Both the position numbers and the translations under genes were made by a program. A stretch of 64,000 nucleotides of DNA, taken from assembly GCA_028554755.1 (NCBI GenBank), contig JAPTOF010000017.1:8370001-8434000 (forward strand), read 5' to 3'. This document shows positions 12,359 through 24,595 of this stretch, piece after piece. The notes beneath the pieces were generated by a model. It was not told the DNA's origin. It searched no databases and saw only the letters and a list, made by a program, of their open reading frames with translations. The stretch is from Cordia subcordata. Lineage: Eukaryota > Streptophyta > Magnoliopsida > Boraginales > Cordiaceae. Each line of letters opens with the position of its first letter. Position 1 is the stretch's first letter.

Positions 12359-12933
12359 ATGAAAAATCCTAGTGAGGTGTCTTGTGTTTTTGCTTTAAAA
12401 ACTGTTGATGATAATAGGCAAAGTGTTACTTCTTGTGAAAGTCTTACTCTTGGAAAGCCAAAAGAATTTAAGAAGACTTTCGCAGGTAACACTAACTTGC
12501 AAGAATCAATAGCCAAGCGGAAAAATCAAGGGAAGCCAATGAGAGAAATTCAAAGCCGATTGAATCCACCTATGGTGGATAATAGGGGTGCACATAGGAA
12601 ATTACAACCCCAAGAGTTGGAGAAGAAGAAAAGCAAGGTTTGTGGGAAGGCAAAAATTTGCAAGAAAAAAAAAAGAGTTTGCAAGAAAAAGTTATTGATG
12701 GAAAACAATTTTTAGTTGGATAAAAAGTTTTATATCATCACTCTCCTTTTAAATTATTTTCCAATGATCCACGGACTAAATGGGTAGGTCCTTTTGTTAT
12801 TACTAAATTGTTTTCTTGTGGTGCAGTTGAAGTGAAGAGCTTGAGTAATGACAAAGTCATCAAAGTTGATGGACATCGTTTGAAGCTCGTCCGTGAGAAA
12901 ATTGAGCCAAAAAAGCCCCCGAATACAGCTTAG
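12359..12933 (+). pseudogene. pol: Remnant of pol C-terminus (integrase tail), Athila-like element
   Basis: The frame 12359-12715 (118 residues) starts within the linker after protease and ends in lysine-rich sequence that resembles the pre-chromodomain linker of integrase. Another frame, about 12740-12933, encodes the integrase C-terminal segment (TKWVGPFVITK and VDGHRLKLV). Reverse transcriptase, RNase H and the integrase HHCC/DDE regions are missing between them, which points to a deletion of several kilobases around 12490-12720. Confidence 0.7.
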
Positions 12934-13992
12934 ATGAATTGGTTATGTCGAGCCAACAACATTAAACAAAGGCACTAGTGGGAGGCAACCCACAGAGTTA
13001 GAAATTTCAATTTTGAGTTTTCTAGTTTTTTCTAGTTAATTTCTAATTTTTTCCAATTTATTTTTTTTAAGGAATTTTTCTTTTATTTTTATTATTATTA
13101 TTTTTTAATCTTCTTCTTCCTTGAAAATCCTAACTTTGGTCTAAATATGTTGTATGAGAGTTTTGATTTTTACAGGTAAGATTTGCTTTGGAATTTTGAG
13201 AAACCCACCACCTTCTTCTACCATAGCCATCATTCCAAACACCAAAATCACCCAAGATCTTCCAAACAAGGCATTTCGAAGTCTTTTCACGTTTTTTTTA
13301 TTTCTTGAAACTTTTACATGATGAGATTTTGGAAATTTTGTGCTCCAAGAATGTGGTTGATGGAGTTTGTGGCAATTTTGAAGGTTTTACGCAAACATTA
13401 GGCATGCTTATCATGAAAAACACATTTTTAACACCACGGGCAGATTTATTTTCAAATATTTGGGTGTTATTTTGGCCTATAAATCATTGGAGTTAGATGA
13501 AAAAAAATCTTTGATGTATACTTGCATAGCTTCTGGACAATTTTAAGATGAGAATTGATTCAATTCATGATTGGGTTTAATCCAAAAAGGGAGAAAGGTG
13601 TGTTTCTTTTTTATGCAGATCAAAGCTAAAAAAAAATTTGATGAATCTCGCTAAATACCATGGCCCCACTTCGGATGAATGATAGCCGGTTCCACCACGT
13701 CCCGCGCCTCTTGTAAGAGAAGTTCTCTTATGTTTCCTTTTTCTTCCCTCAATTTTGTTTTATCTTTCTTTTCTTTATACATTGAGGACAATGTGCGTGA
13801 TAAGTATGGGGGAGGGAATGCTTCATTTTAGTCCTTCATTTTTATTTTTTTTTGGGTTGTTTAGATGTGTTTTTAATGCGGTATATTGAGTCTTGTGAAT
13901 ATATGTATTTTATTTAGTATTTGCTTGAGTCTTCATGAATTAAAAAGAAAAAAGAGAAAAACCATAAAAATGACAAAAAAAAACTTTTTGGT

Positions 13993-15158
13993 TAAGTCCT
14001 AAATAATCTTTTAATTCATAATTAATTGTGCTTAATTCTTGAATTGGATGCTCCTTAATTAACGTTTTTAATGTAACTTTGCATGTTTATGCCTGGAAAA
14101 AGGAGATAGATGCATTATATATGGATTCAAGGGCTTTTTGGACGTGTTTGTAGCTGTCAAAGTTGACTCCGTCACATGGAAAAATGCCATTAATTTGCTA
14201 CGTCGGTTTGACCAAGATTGACCAAGATGGAAGATATTTTTTCTGGATTTTTGGAAGGAAATAAATTAAATATTAGAAGACTTTTTATTTTGTTGGAAAT
14301 TATATTTAAGGCTTTTACCTTATTATTCTTTTTGGGTCAGGTTTCCTTATTCAACAAGAAAAATAGATTAGGGTTTTTCTTATATACATACCTCTTAAAT
14401 GCACTTTGGAGGGAAACAACCTTTTAGCAGACAACAACAAATTTTCTCTTCATTCTTTGGGTAACATTCATGGACAAGCTATTCTAATTTTCTTTTCTAG
14501 CTGAGGATTAACCAAGATTTCGGTTTATCAATTCTATCAGATCTAATTGTTTTATCCCTTTCATGATATTTTCATATTTGTATATTTACTGTTTCAAGAA
14601 TTAATATTATTCTGTGATTGTTTAATTAGGGCTCGATTATTCAATTGCATGACAATAGGTAGCCAATTAGATTAATTTAATTAATCTAAAAATAGTGGTA
14701 ACCAGGTTCCCTGTGTAATTATGCAGTCTAAATGAGCAATTACCATGAGAGTATTGACTTTTAGAATCAAGTCTTTCTAGATTTTTATTGTTGCCATTAG
14801 ATAAATCCTACGGGCATCTCTGGGGATTAGAACATTTAATAGGTAAGGTGATAGCAGGAAAAATCGTAAGGGATTTAAACCGTTATTAACTTTGTAAGGA
14901 AAGATGAGGTTGTAAGGCGAAGCCAATAGCCATAACTGATTTATCGAAATAGTTGAAAGTATTTTTTCATCTAGCATTGGATTTGTTGACTGAAATTGTG
15001 ATTGTTCCTCAGGCTAGAATTTATTCTCATTGATTTTCTGTTTTTCCAGCCTTGCATTAACTTGGAATTGCGTATTTGAGTCATATTTATTTTTATTTAT
15101 GTTTTTTTTAATTTTCTGGCCGAATTGTGTGCCTACGCAACGCAACCAGTGGTCTGGA
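13993..15158 (+). repeat. 3' LTR of the Athila-like element, truncated
   Basis: Matches the 5' LTR from 8767 to about 9935, then stops at GGTCTGGACA where the TA/CA microsatellite begins. About 190 bp of the LTR end are missing. Confidence 0.8.
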
Positions 15159-15246
15159 CATATATATACATATATATATATATACACATATATACATATA
15201 TATATATACACATATATACATATATATATACATATATATAATATGT
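15159..15246. repeat. (TA)n(CA)n microsatellite at element/unit junction
   Basis: A TATATACA-type run lying exactly where the truncated 3' LTR meets unit D. Confidence 0.9.
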
Positions 15247-17259
15247 GTTTGTTTTTATTTTTTTGTTTATTTATAAATATATACAAAAGGAATGAGTTAG
15301 AAAATTATTCATTAGGGTCAGTATAAATGCAATTCATTACATATTTCTCAATGAAAATTACTAAATAATCATTTTAATCAGTCTCCCACTTCATCTCTTG
15401 ATCAAGTTTTCATAATATTCATAGATAAAAATGCTTTCCAAAACTTGCAATTATATTTAAAAAAAATTAATACTAACTTCACTAACAAAATTACTTTAAC
15501 AATAAGAAATATTTATCTTTGTCTCAACTAATATTTTAGCAAGATCGCTAATTCACTACTGGAGTGAATATAAATGTTACAAATATTAGGTTTTTTCATG
15601 AGTGCCAAAAAAACAACTAAAGAAAACTCAAGTGGTAAAATCAAGCAAAACAAATTAACTTCACTGTACGATTAGCAAAATATAATTAACTGGTTTCAAC
15701 CAAGCAGCACAATGACATAACTTTGCATTTTTTTTTTTTTTTTGGAGGAAGAGGGGGAAAGATAGAGAGTTCTCCCTGGAGTTTTATTAACTAAAAAAAC
15801 CAAATAAACTTGAAAGGGATGACATGAACCAAACACCTTGGTCTACTCCAAGCTATAAAGTTGACAGGCCAAACATGGATATAAAAGAGCTAGAGAGAAT
15901 GCAATGCACCCTATCGGAGCTAGAGTACTACTATGGATTGGTCTCACTTATAAATAATGAGTTCATTTGTTGCAAGAACAACATAACATAAAATAATTCA
16001 ATTTTATAGTGTCAACATTGTAATTGCATGCAATGGCTTTTCTACAAGCACAGAAATATCATCTATATTTGGATGGATCCGTTTATACTTGTAACAATTG
16101 GATCAGTTTATAACCAATGCAATGGAACATTTCTGATTATTTATTTGAATAGCTTCTCTTTATTTTTTCCAATGAATTCTTGTATGGTTTATCCAATGTT
16201 GTGCTCGATTGTATTATATTTCTTAGGCCACCAATATGCATGATAACTCCCATAATTGAATTGGAAAAGGGGATTTGGGTGAGATCTAGGTTGAATATTT
16301 TGGGAACAAATTAACTTAAGTGGTTTATATTGATTTGCTCGATGATTGAGATAGGAAAGACATCGTCGCCCTAGGCAATCCAAAGGAATCTGTTCTTCAC
16401 CAACCCGAATTAACAATATAGGTTTGGAATATAGCTAGAGGTTTAAAGAAGGTTAGTTCGATTTGTATCCAGGATGAACATCTAGAAACATTTCTGGGGC
16501 AAGAATTAAATTGGGTAAATGCAAGAATTGCTAGACAATAAATCAATTAGTTAAGGGGAGTTGTAATCCCAGGTCTTTTATTGCTAGAAATCTTTGTCTT
16601 TGCTTTTATTTGCTTTGTTTATTTACATTCAATTTCCTTTAGTTTAATATCCCAAATTCCCTTTAATTCTATTTGTTTTAATTAGATCGAGTAAACGAGT
16701 TGGTATGAAAATACAAGAATTTTGTCCTTGGGGGGAACAATAACTTGTTCTCATTATATTATTTGCATGCGGTCACGTGAACTTGCGTGGTGACACGAAA
16801 TCCGTCATCAACATGTATATGTATACATTAGATGAGATTTCTGAATGCTTTGTGTGTGAACGGCTTAAATGGAATAACATCTTTTATGTCACGTACTAGA
16901 AGAGTTTTTTCTCTATATCTTTTAATAGTAAAAACAATTGTTGAGCAAACAGAAAAAAAGAGTATGATATATCTTTTTTCTCTAAAGGGCTTGAATATGC
17001 CATCAATTTTGAAGCTGAGTAAGAGTTTGTTATAGAGTATTATCCCAATTTCTTTTTGGGTGTTTGATCTTTTATTATCATTTGTAATTCATAAATGTAA
17101 GACATTGAGCTTTGACCGAATTGTGGATAGAAAAAACAAAAAAGAAAAACGATAAAATGAAAGCATGTGTAGATTCTTATTTGTTTTGGAACAAGTATAT
17201 AATTTCTTGTCTTATTCGTGTGATAACATACTCTTTAGCTTAAGAAAACAAATATAATG

Positions 17260-17621
17260 TTATACATTTCCTGTGCTGCCGGTTGTTCCTTTTTTTGGTC
17301 TTCTTGGTTGCGTTCTTGGTTGCTCTTTTCTCCAACCTTTATCTCTTTTGATGCAATGATCCCACAACTCATCTTTTCGCTTCCACACTTCAAGAATATC
17401 ATATCGTTCAAACTTGTGGTCTTTAATCAAATAATCTAGAAGGGAGTCATGGCAGCTTTTTCCCATTCCTACTATCAAGTTGCAGCATGGATCTTTTGAA
17501 AGCCCAACCCAAAAGTATATGCAAGATAGTAACAGCTCCACAATTAGTTTTATTGAGATTGAGAAATAACAAACACCTTTTTAATTGGTAGTCTGATTCG
17601 GTCTTGGGGGCAATTATCACT
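17260..17621 (-). pseudogene. 5'-truncated, frameshifted copy of the secreted six-cysteine gene
   Basis: The C-terminal part matches the intact gene at 2131-2631: the CC pair, GMGKSCHDSLL, the last cysteine and a basic tail (RRPKKG) before the stop at the left end. One extra T near 17491 shifts the frame between ILLGWAF and KDPCC. The signal peptide and first 30 or so mature residues are missing because the copy is joined at about 17621 to sequence equivalent to position 455 of unit A. It cannot make a secreted product. Confidence 0.8.
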
Positions 17622-19303
17622 AGTTCACTACTTGAATGAATATAAATGTTATAAGTATTAGGTTTATTTGTGAGTGCCAAAAGAGCAACTAAAGAAAACT
17701 CCAAAGTGGTAACATCAAGCTAAACAAATTAACTTCACCATGTGAGAAGCAAAAAATGATTAACTGGTTTCAACCAAGCAACACAATGACATAACTATGC
17801 ATTTTTTTAAGGGAAAAAGTTAGAGAGTTCTCCCTGGAGTTTTATTAACTAAAAAGACAAAATAAACTTGAAAGGAATAACATGAACCAAGCACCTTGCT
17901 CTACTCCATATTGTAGAGTTGACAAGCCAAACACGGATATAAAAGAGCAAGAGAGATTGTAATGTACCCTACTGAAGATGGAGTACTACTATGGATTGGT
18001 CTCACTTATAAACACTAAGTTCATTTGTTGCACGAACAACATAACATAAAATAATTCAATTTTGTAGTGTAAACTTAGCAATTGCATGCAATGGCTTTTC
18101 CACAAGCACAAAAATATCATTTATATATGGATGTATCAGTTTATGATTGTAACAATTGAATCAGTTTATGACCAATGCAATGGAACTTTTTCTGATTATT
18201 TATTTGTATAGCTTCTATTTATTTTTTCCAATTAATTCTTGTGGGGTTTATCCAATGTTGTGCTTGATTGTATTAGATTACTTCGGCCGCCAATATGCAT
18301 GATAATGCTTGTAATCGAATTGGAAAAGGACATTTGGGTGAGATCTAGATTGAATATCTTAGGAACAAATTAACTTGAGTGGTTTAGATTGATTTGCTCT
18401 GTGATTGAGGTAGGAAAGACATCATTGTAGTCCAAAGGAATTTGTTCTTCACCAACCTGAATTAATAATCTAGATTAGGAATATAGCTAGAAGTTTAAAG
18501 AAGGTTAGTTCTATTTGTATCCAGGAAGAACATCTAGAAACATTAGAATTCTGAATTTGCAGCAAGGATTAAATTGATAAATGCAAGAGTTGCTAGACAA
18601 TAAATCAATTAGTTAAGGGGAGTTGTAATCCTTGGTCGTTAATTGCTAGAAATCTTTGTCTTTGCTTTGTTTTTCTACTTTCAATTTCCTTTAGTTTAAA
18701 ATCCCAAATTCCCTATAATCCTATATGTTTGAATTAGATAGAGTAACTGAGTTGGTATTTAGCAAATTCAAGAATTATGTCCTCCTAGGAACAATATCTT
18801 ATTCACATTATATTATTTGTATACGATCACATGAACTTGTGTGTTGACACGAAATCTATCATCAACATGTATATGTATACATTAGAAGAGATTTTTGAAA
18901 GCTTTGTGTGTGAACAGCTAAATAGAATAACATTTTTTTTGTCACCTATTTGAGGTGGGTTCTTTCTAGATCTTTCAATTGTAAAAACAATTGTCAAGCA
19001 AACAGAAAAAAAAAAAAAAAGAGTATTATATTTTTTTGAAAGGGCTTGAATATGCCATCAATTTTGAGGTTGAGTAAGAGTTTGTTATGGAGTATTATCT
19101 CAATTGCTTTTCGATGTTTGATCTTTGTTTATCATTTGTAATTCATTAATATAAGACATTGAGCCTAGACTGAACTATGGATAAAAAACAAAAAGGAATA
19201 ACAATAAAAAGAAAGCATGTGTAGATTCTTATTTGTTTTGGAACAAGTATAAAATTTCTTGTCTTATCGTGTAATAACATAATCTTTAACTTAAGAAAAT
19301 AAA

Positions 19304-20955
19304 TGCAGTGGATAATTGGAGAACATAAACAAGTGAGGAGGAAAATCAAGGAGCTCAATTTCAATATTGAAATTTGCCAAGAAATTCCTAAGATAATAAA
19401 CCCCAGGAGAGAGAATAAAATATTATTGAATAATTTCTGGAAAAAAGCTATCTATTACTAATTGCTTTGACCCCTATACATAAGTTATTTTAGGAAATCC
19501 AAAACTAAATAGGATTTGGTTGTACCAATCCTTTCTATATTAAAATAGCTAATTGTAACACCCGAATATAAATTCCTTAATTCCATTAAAACCTTATACC
19601 CTTTAGGACATTTTTCTAGCCATCTTCCATGTTTTAATCATTATGTTAAGAAAGCTTTGAGTGTTCACAGAAAATATAGAGAAAGTTAATCAAATGTTTG
19701 GTCAAAACATAAAACTAGGAAAATAATAATAATAAGAAAAGGGATAAAACCTTATAAAGATAATTTTAGGGATCTCCAACATAACAGAAACATGGTCCTT
19801 AAAATATGGACTAATTTTATGTAGTGGATTTATACTTTTGGTAAAGAAAGCAAGAAACATGCTAGCTACAAGTTTGGGTCAAATAACCAAATAAATTGGA
19901 AAGGAAAGAAAGAAAAATCTTCAAAACATAACTAAACAATCCATCACCTTTCTCTAGAAACTCTTCTTCGGAGAAAAGAAATCACCACCAAACCACCCCA
20001 ATTTTGTACTTCACCTCCAGTTACAAATATAAGCAAAAGGATGACTAAGTGGAAAGAAAACTCAAAGAAGTTGTAACTATTGGAATCGTGAGTGTGAATT
20101 TGGAGATTGAAGAATACATAAACTATTAAAAGTATCAAGCCTTTTAATGTCTAGCTTGGAAAAATAGGTAAGTAGAATCCACCATCCCTTTGGGGCTTTA
20201 CTTGTTGACTTAGAGGTATTATCTAATTTATAAAATATGATTTGTAGTCCAATTACTTGCATTGAATTCTATAGGAGTTATTTGAAATTCTTGATTCAAG
20301 TTATGCATTGTATGTGGGTACTAAAGTTAGATTGGATCTTATTCGAGCATGAGGCCATCTAACATGAATTTGCTATTATGAAATCATGAAATTATACATG
20401 TACTAGTTTGTTTGTGGGTGACACTATTGGATATGACGATTTGCCATGCTTTCTACTATTGATGGTTTCTCTTTACATCTTTTTATACTCGAAGAAGGTG
20501 AATCTACTTACTGGGCATTATTTTGCTCACACCTTTATCCTCACTCCTTGCAGACCATAAAGATTAGGTTGTGGTTCATTGCGCTAGAACAAGCTATAAA
20601 GATCCGAATAAAATCGTTTGATAGTAATATCAAAATCAATCTAGAAAATTTTCATGTAATTGAGATAGTGATATTTTTTTTCTTTCTTTGAGCTTGTAGA
20701 ATATTTGAAATATTATTTGTACGTTAATGAATTTATAATGGTAATAGAGAATGTGTAACCTAGCGGGCGTAAAAGGACTTCTCTTTCTAGGCATGCAGCA
20801 GTCTTGTTCCCGATTGTCCAGAAAATCTGGGGGCATGACACTAATAAACTAATCCTAATATAACTAGGATTCAATAACAAATAACAAATCCTAAATTCTA
20901 ATCAATTCTAATTACTAACTAAAATAATAAAATTTAATTTAAGTGTTGGCCTGTA
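19304..20955 (-). repeat. 3' LTR of the minus-strand Ty3 element, split
   Basis: LTR pieces 19304-19553 and 20841-20955 join into about 360 bp once the 1287 bp insertion and one CTAAT copy are removed. The internal side is marked by GGAAGATTAA on the minus strand, matching the equivalent border at 5088. Confidence 0.7.
19554..20840 (+). mobile_element. Solo LTR nested in the Ty3 3' LTR
   Basis: The 1287 bp insert starts TGTAACACCCG, ends GGGGGCATGACA, and is flanked by the perfect 5-bp duplication CTAAT (19549-19553 and 20841-20845). TG...CA ends and the TGTAACACCC start are typical of large Ty3-type LTRs of plants. There is no internal region, so the parent element was removed by LTR-LTR recombination. 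The host LTR reads through without gap when the insert is removed (compare 4465-4480). Confidence 0.85.
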
Positions 20956-20964
20956 TTAATCTTC

Positions 20965-21700
20965 CTAGGTGCAAAAAGAACTCATCCTCGAGTTTTCACC
21001 ACGATCGTCACCAAATCACCATGATATAGAACAAGATGCTTGAAAATAAAACACTTGAAGTAGTAACGTAACTAGGAAGCTCCAAGCGATAGGCGTTATC
21101 ATTTATCTTCTCAACAATCTTGCAAGGTCCAATCTTTCATGCACTAAGCTTGTTGTATTCTCCAATATGGTAATGATCACGTGTCAAAATATCCCAAACA
21201 TAGTCCCCAATTTCAAACGCAATATGTCGTCGTTGCCATCGGCTTCATCATCACTTGACTATGATCTTATTAACTATTTTTCTATCAAAGCACATGCACC
21301 AACTTCAATCTTTTTTGGAACTAATAACGTTAAAACTGCACAAGGACTCATACTTTCACGAAAATAACCTCTTTCTAAAAATTCACTCACTTGTCTATTC
21401 AATTTTTCTTGTTGTTTATAGTGAGCTTTATTCGACAAACTTGCACCTGGTATCAAATCAATACAATGTTGCACATCTCTTATTGGAGACAATCTTGGTA
21501 GCAATTCATCAGGCATAACATCACTAAACTCATCAAGAATAGGTTGCACCTCATCTGGTATAGAGGTGAGAGATGTTATTTCCTTGCCAATCAAAGTGAA
21601 TGCAATTCTGGACTCCTCCAACTCTTCAGCAAATTTGGCCATAGAAAAAAAAATTAACAGAATCTGATTTCTTTTATTTTGACACAATCTCATCCTTTAT
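20965..21700 (-). pseudogene. pol: pol remnant: RT start fused to integrase tail
   Basis: The frame 21693-21274 reads into the conserved pre-RT/RT start of Ty3 elements: DELLPRLSPIRDVQHCIDL, then ERGYFRESMSPCA and LLVPKK. Directly after LVPKK the sequence jumps to a degenerate integrase C-terminus (about 21230-20990, frame-broken, recognisable by INDNAYRLELPS-like and ENSRMSSF pieces). RT catalytic residues, RNase H and the integrase core are absent. Confidence 0.75.
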
Positions 21701-22124
21701 AGGAACTAAAATATTCTTCTTGTTGTCTCTATAGAACATATAAGTATTTTTCCTACCATCATGCTTCACATTATGATCATACTGTCATGGTCTACTCAAT
21801 AACATATGACATATATCCATAATCACACCATCATATAGCACCTTATCAAAATATTTATTACCAACAGAAAAAGAAACCAAACAACGTTTAGTGATCGGTA
21901 CCTCATTCCCCCTTTTGAACCATGCGAGCTTATAAGGTAGAGGATGTGGCTATATTGGTAAATTGAGTTTGGAAATAGTCTCTTTAGAAATGATATTCTC
22001 ACAACTTCCACTATCAATAAAAAGTTTACACACCTTTCCACTAATAGTGCCAGTAGTGTGAAAAATACTAATGTGTAATCAATCATCCAAGAGTCTTGTT
22101 TCAGAGCAATAAGGCTTTTTCGGA

Positions 22125-23272
22125 TCACGAGAAACTCACCAGCATCTCCAAATACCACATCAGATTATCATCTTCACAACTTTCATCAGAAATAGGCTCT
22201 TCTTCTTTTTCTTCTTCATTTTCTTGATCATCATTCTCCATCAACAAGTTCTTCCCTTCTCTACTATTATTTTTTCTACAATTAGTAGATTTATGATTAG
22301 GATCCCCACACCAATAGCAACAGTTTGTTGATCCGCCACCTTGATTTCTATTACTTTGTGTCACATTATTTGTTTGATTTACTGAATTACTCCTTGGTGC
22401 ACATATTTGTATCTCACAGCTGTCAAAACCCCTTCCTTGACCTTGTTGATTTTGGCTTGCAAATCTAGTTGTAAACTCACAATTAATTTCCAGCCTAGTT
22501 GTTGCCTCTATTTTGCTATTTTATAGCAACTAACACATGTTGGAATGCTTCTGAAATAGTCCGGAAATTGTGTAAAGCAACTGTGTCTTGAATGTTTTGC
22601 TTGAGCCCATCAATATATCTTACCATCAATTGTTCCTCATTCTCAGATAAATCATTGCGCACTATTAATTGATAAAATTATTCTATGCATTCATTGACAG
22701 TACAGTTACCCTAACGAAGGTTTTGCAACCTTTGATACATTGTTCGGACAAAATTGAAAGGTAGAAAAGTTTCTTTTTCATCTTTTCCCAATCTGAAATT
22801 TTCAACTTGCCCTTGTTTGAAGTGTTAAATTAAGTTGATCCCACTACAAATATGCATGTCCTCTTCATCTCAAAGCTACAAATTCCACCTTCTTATTTTC
22901 AGGAACATCTTTAAAATCAAAGATCTTCTCAACTACATCCAACCAATCAATAAATTCTTTTGCTTGAATTCCACCATTAAATTCAGAGATTTCAATCTTA
23001 AAACCTTTATCCTGTTTTCACTCTTCCTGTACATAAGGCACATATCATTGTGTACAATTATCAAATGAGTTTTCAATTATTTCTTCCTTCAACTCATAAT
23101 CATCATCATCATGACTTGGAACTTCCAGTCATGCAAAGTGCTGGGTTAAGGCTTTAACTTGTGTTTCCAACTCTTGTCTTTCCAATTCTTGTATTTTTCC
23201 ATCTCGTTGTTGTTGATTAGGGGAAAAATCTCTAGTTGCTACAACACAACCTCTTTCTCTCCTTAGAGGCAT
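22125..23272 (-). pseudogene. gag: gag of the minus-strand Ty3 element
   Basis: Starts at an ATG at 23272 (MPLRRERGCVVATRD), runs through a glutamine-rich coiled coil and is interrupted by stops. A zinc knuckle CYWCGDPNHKSTNC is present near 22310, followed by an acidic stretch (ENEEEKEEEP). The middle (about 22400-23100) is frame-broken. Confidence 0.7.
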
Positions 23273-23320
23273 TGTGAATTTCAAAATTAGTTAAAAAAAC
23301 CTTACTCTGATACTAACTAA

Positions 23321-23532
23321 CATAGCGGATAAGTGGAAAACATAAACAAGTAAGAAGAAAAATCAAGGAGCTCAATTTCAAGGCTAAAATTTGCCAAATC
23401 CCTAAGATAATAAACCTTAGGAGAGAGTGAAATTTTATTGAATAATTTCTAGAAAAAGCTGTCTAAAATTGAAAGCTCCTACCCCTATGTATAAGTTATT
23501 TTAGGAATCCAAAACTAAATGGGATTTAGTTC
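23321..23532 (-). repeat. 5' LTR of the minus-strand Ty3 element, truncated
   Basis: Aligns with 19304-19520 and stops at GGGATTTAGTT. The rest of the LTR is missing; about 45 bp of unassigned sequence separate it from the gene fragment at 23578. Confidence 0.7.
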
Positions 23533-23577
23533 TTTGAAGTGCTTGTACATTTCAGGGATATTTAGTCAATTTGTTTA

Positions 23578-23913
23578 GAAGGAAGTTGTGGCAACTTTTT
23601 CCCATTCCTAGTAGCAAGTTGCAGCATGGATCTTTGAAAGCCCAAACCCTAAATATATGCAAGACGGCAACAACTCCACAATTAATTTTATTAAGATTGA
23701 GAAATAACAAATGCCTTTTTAATTGGTAGTTTGATTCAGTCTTGGGGTGTAATTTAGTTTAAAAGGATCTTGGTGGTATTCACGCCATGGTTCTTTCAAT
23801 AAGCCCAACTCTTTCCGAAAGGGTTGATGTTGTTGCGCATGATTACTTCAATTAATGTTGTGTTGCATAAAAGGAACAAAGCAATGCTAATGACTAAATA
23901 CCTCACGGTTTCA
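23578..23913 (-). pseudogene. 3'-truncated copy of the secreted six-cysteine gene
   Basis: Matches the intact gene from its start to just beyond the CC pair. The initiator ATG reads GTG (in ACCGTGAGGTATTTAG). The signal peptide is still readable (RYLVISIALFLLC). A frameshift after the IEV stretch leads to a TGA, and more frame damage lies around the conserved ESDYQL region. Its 3' end was lost where the Ty3 element sits. The promoter, including a TATA box near 23988, is preserved to the right. Confidence 0.8.
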
Positions 23914-24233
23914 GGGTTTGGCTATTTGTGATAGTACTATTACTTGTTATATTGTAAAATGCATACGAAACTAAAAGAGCAAAAGATGGAATATATAGCA
24001 ACAAGTAGGAGAAACTCTTAAGGAAAATTCATTGAAAATTTCATTCAATCTAATGTATTCCATCTTTATTGCAATTTAATTAATAACCTTTTCAAAGTAT
24101 GAAAATAAAGGTGAAATGGCCATTGCACATAAGTATTCCCAAATCTCGCTTGATTTTTTTCATTTGGTTAAGATGTAGAATAGGTTAACACTTTGAAATT
24201 TCCAAATATGATAATCCTTTCCTTCACGTGACA

Positions 24234-24235
<2 letters not shown>

Positions 24236-24297
<62 letters not shown>

Positions 24298-24302
24298 TAT
24301 AT
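24236..24302. repeat. (AT)n microsatellite
   Basis: An almost pure AT run of about 65 bp at the SSR position of the tandem unit. Confidence 0.95.
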
Positions 24303-24595
24303 CCCACTTGATTTCTTAATCTATTTTTCATAATTTTCATAGCCAAAAGTACTCTTTAAAACTTGCAGTTACATTTACAAAATCTATAATAATTTGAATA
24401 GCAAAATTATTTTTAAAATACGTTATATTCATTTTTTCTTCACTTATTTTTTAGCAAGATCACTAATCCCTTGATATTACTACTAATTCACTACTTGAAT
24501 GCATCTCAATGGTATGACTGTCAAGCTGATTCATGAGTGCCAAAAGAACATATGCTGAAAACTCTAAGGGGTAAAATCAAGCAAGACAAATTAAC

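Larger units (their letters stand above)
8767..15158 (+). mobile_element. Athila-like Ty3 LTR retrotransposon, pol mostly deleted
   Basis: Long direct repeats 8767-10123 and 13993-15158 flank a 3.9 kb interior. After the 5' LTR comes TTGCGCCATTGCCGGGTA, a degenerate tRNA-Asp-type primer-binding site typical of the Athila/Tat group. The interior holds gag, a CCHC knuckle, an aspartic protease-like region and then only the extreme C-terminus of pol; reverse transcriptase, RNase H and the integrase core are absent. Near 12980 GGGAGGCAACCCA and near 13785 CATTGAGGACAATGTGCG, followed by TATGGGGGAGGGA, are Athila-type 3' landmarks. The 3' LTR is truncated at the microsatellite at 15159. The copy cannot encode its own replication. 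Confidence 0.85.
15159..17621. repeat. Tandem unit D
   Basis: Homologous to unit A from about position 130 to inside the secreted-protein gene. It contains the LTR-like stretch, the 39-codon relic (with stops) and the 3' two-thirds of the gene. At 17621 it joins unit E in the middle of the gene, an unequal-recombination junction. Confidence 0.75.
19304..23532 (-). mobile_element. Degenerate Ty3-type LTR retrotransposon inserted in a gene copy
   Basis: On the minus strand the order is: 5' LTR (23321-23532, truncated), primer-binding site (GTTAGTATCAGAG, 23305-23320), gag, the start of reverse transcriptase, the integrase C-terminus and a 3' LTR (20955 down to 19304) split by a solo LTR. LTR identity is visible in shared phrases such as AAATCAAGGAGCTCAATTTC. 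The pol gene lacks everything between the first part of RT and the integrase tail. It belongs to the same family as 4323-5440. The 5' LTR end and the flanking part of the host gene are lost, so no target duplication remains. Confidence 0.8.
17622..24165. repeat. Tandem unit E, carrying a 4.2 kb insertion
   Basis: Unit sequence runs from 17622 to 19303, where it stops just 3' of the gene (AACTTAAGAAAATAAA). The Ty3 element with its nested solo LTR follows to about 23532, then a short unassigned piece, then the 5' part of the gene from 23578 and its promoter to 24165. The insertion therefore also removed the gene's 3' end. Confidence 0.75.
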
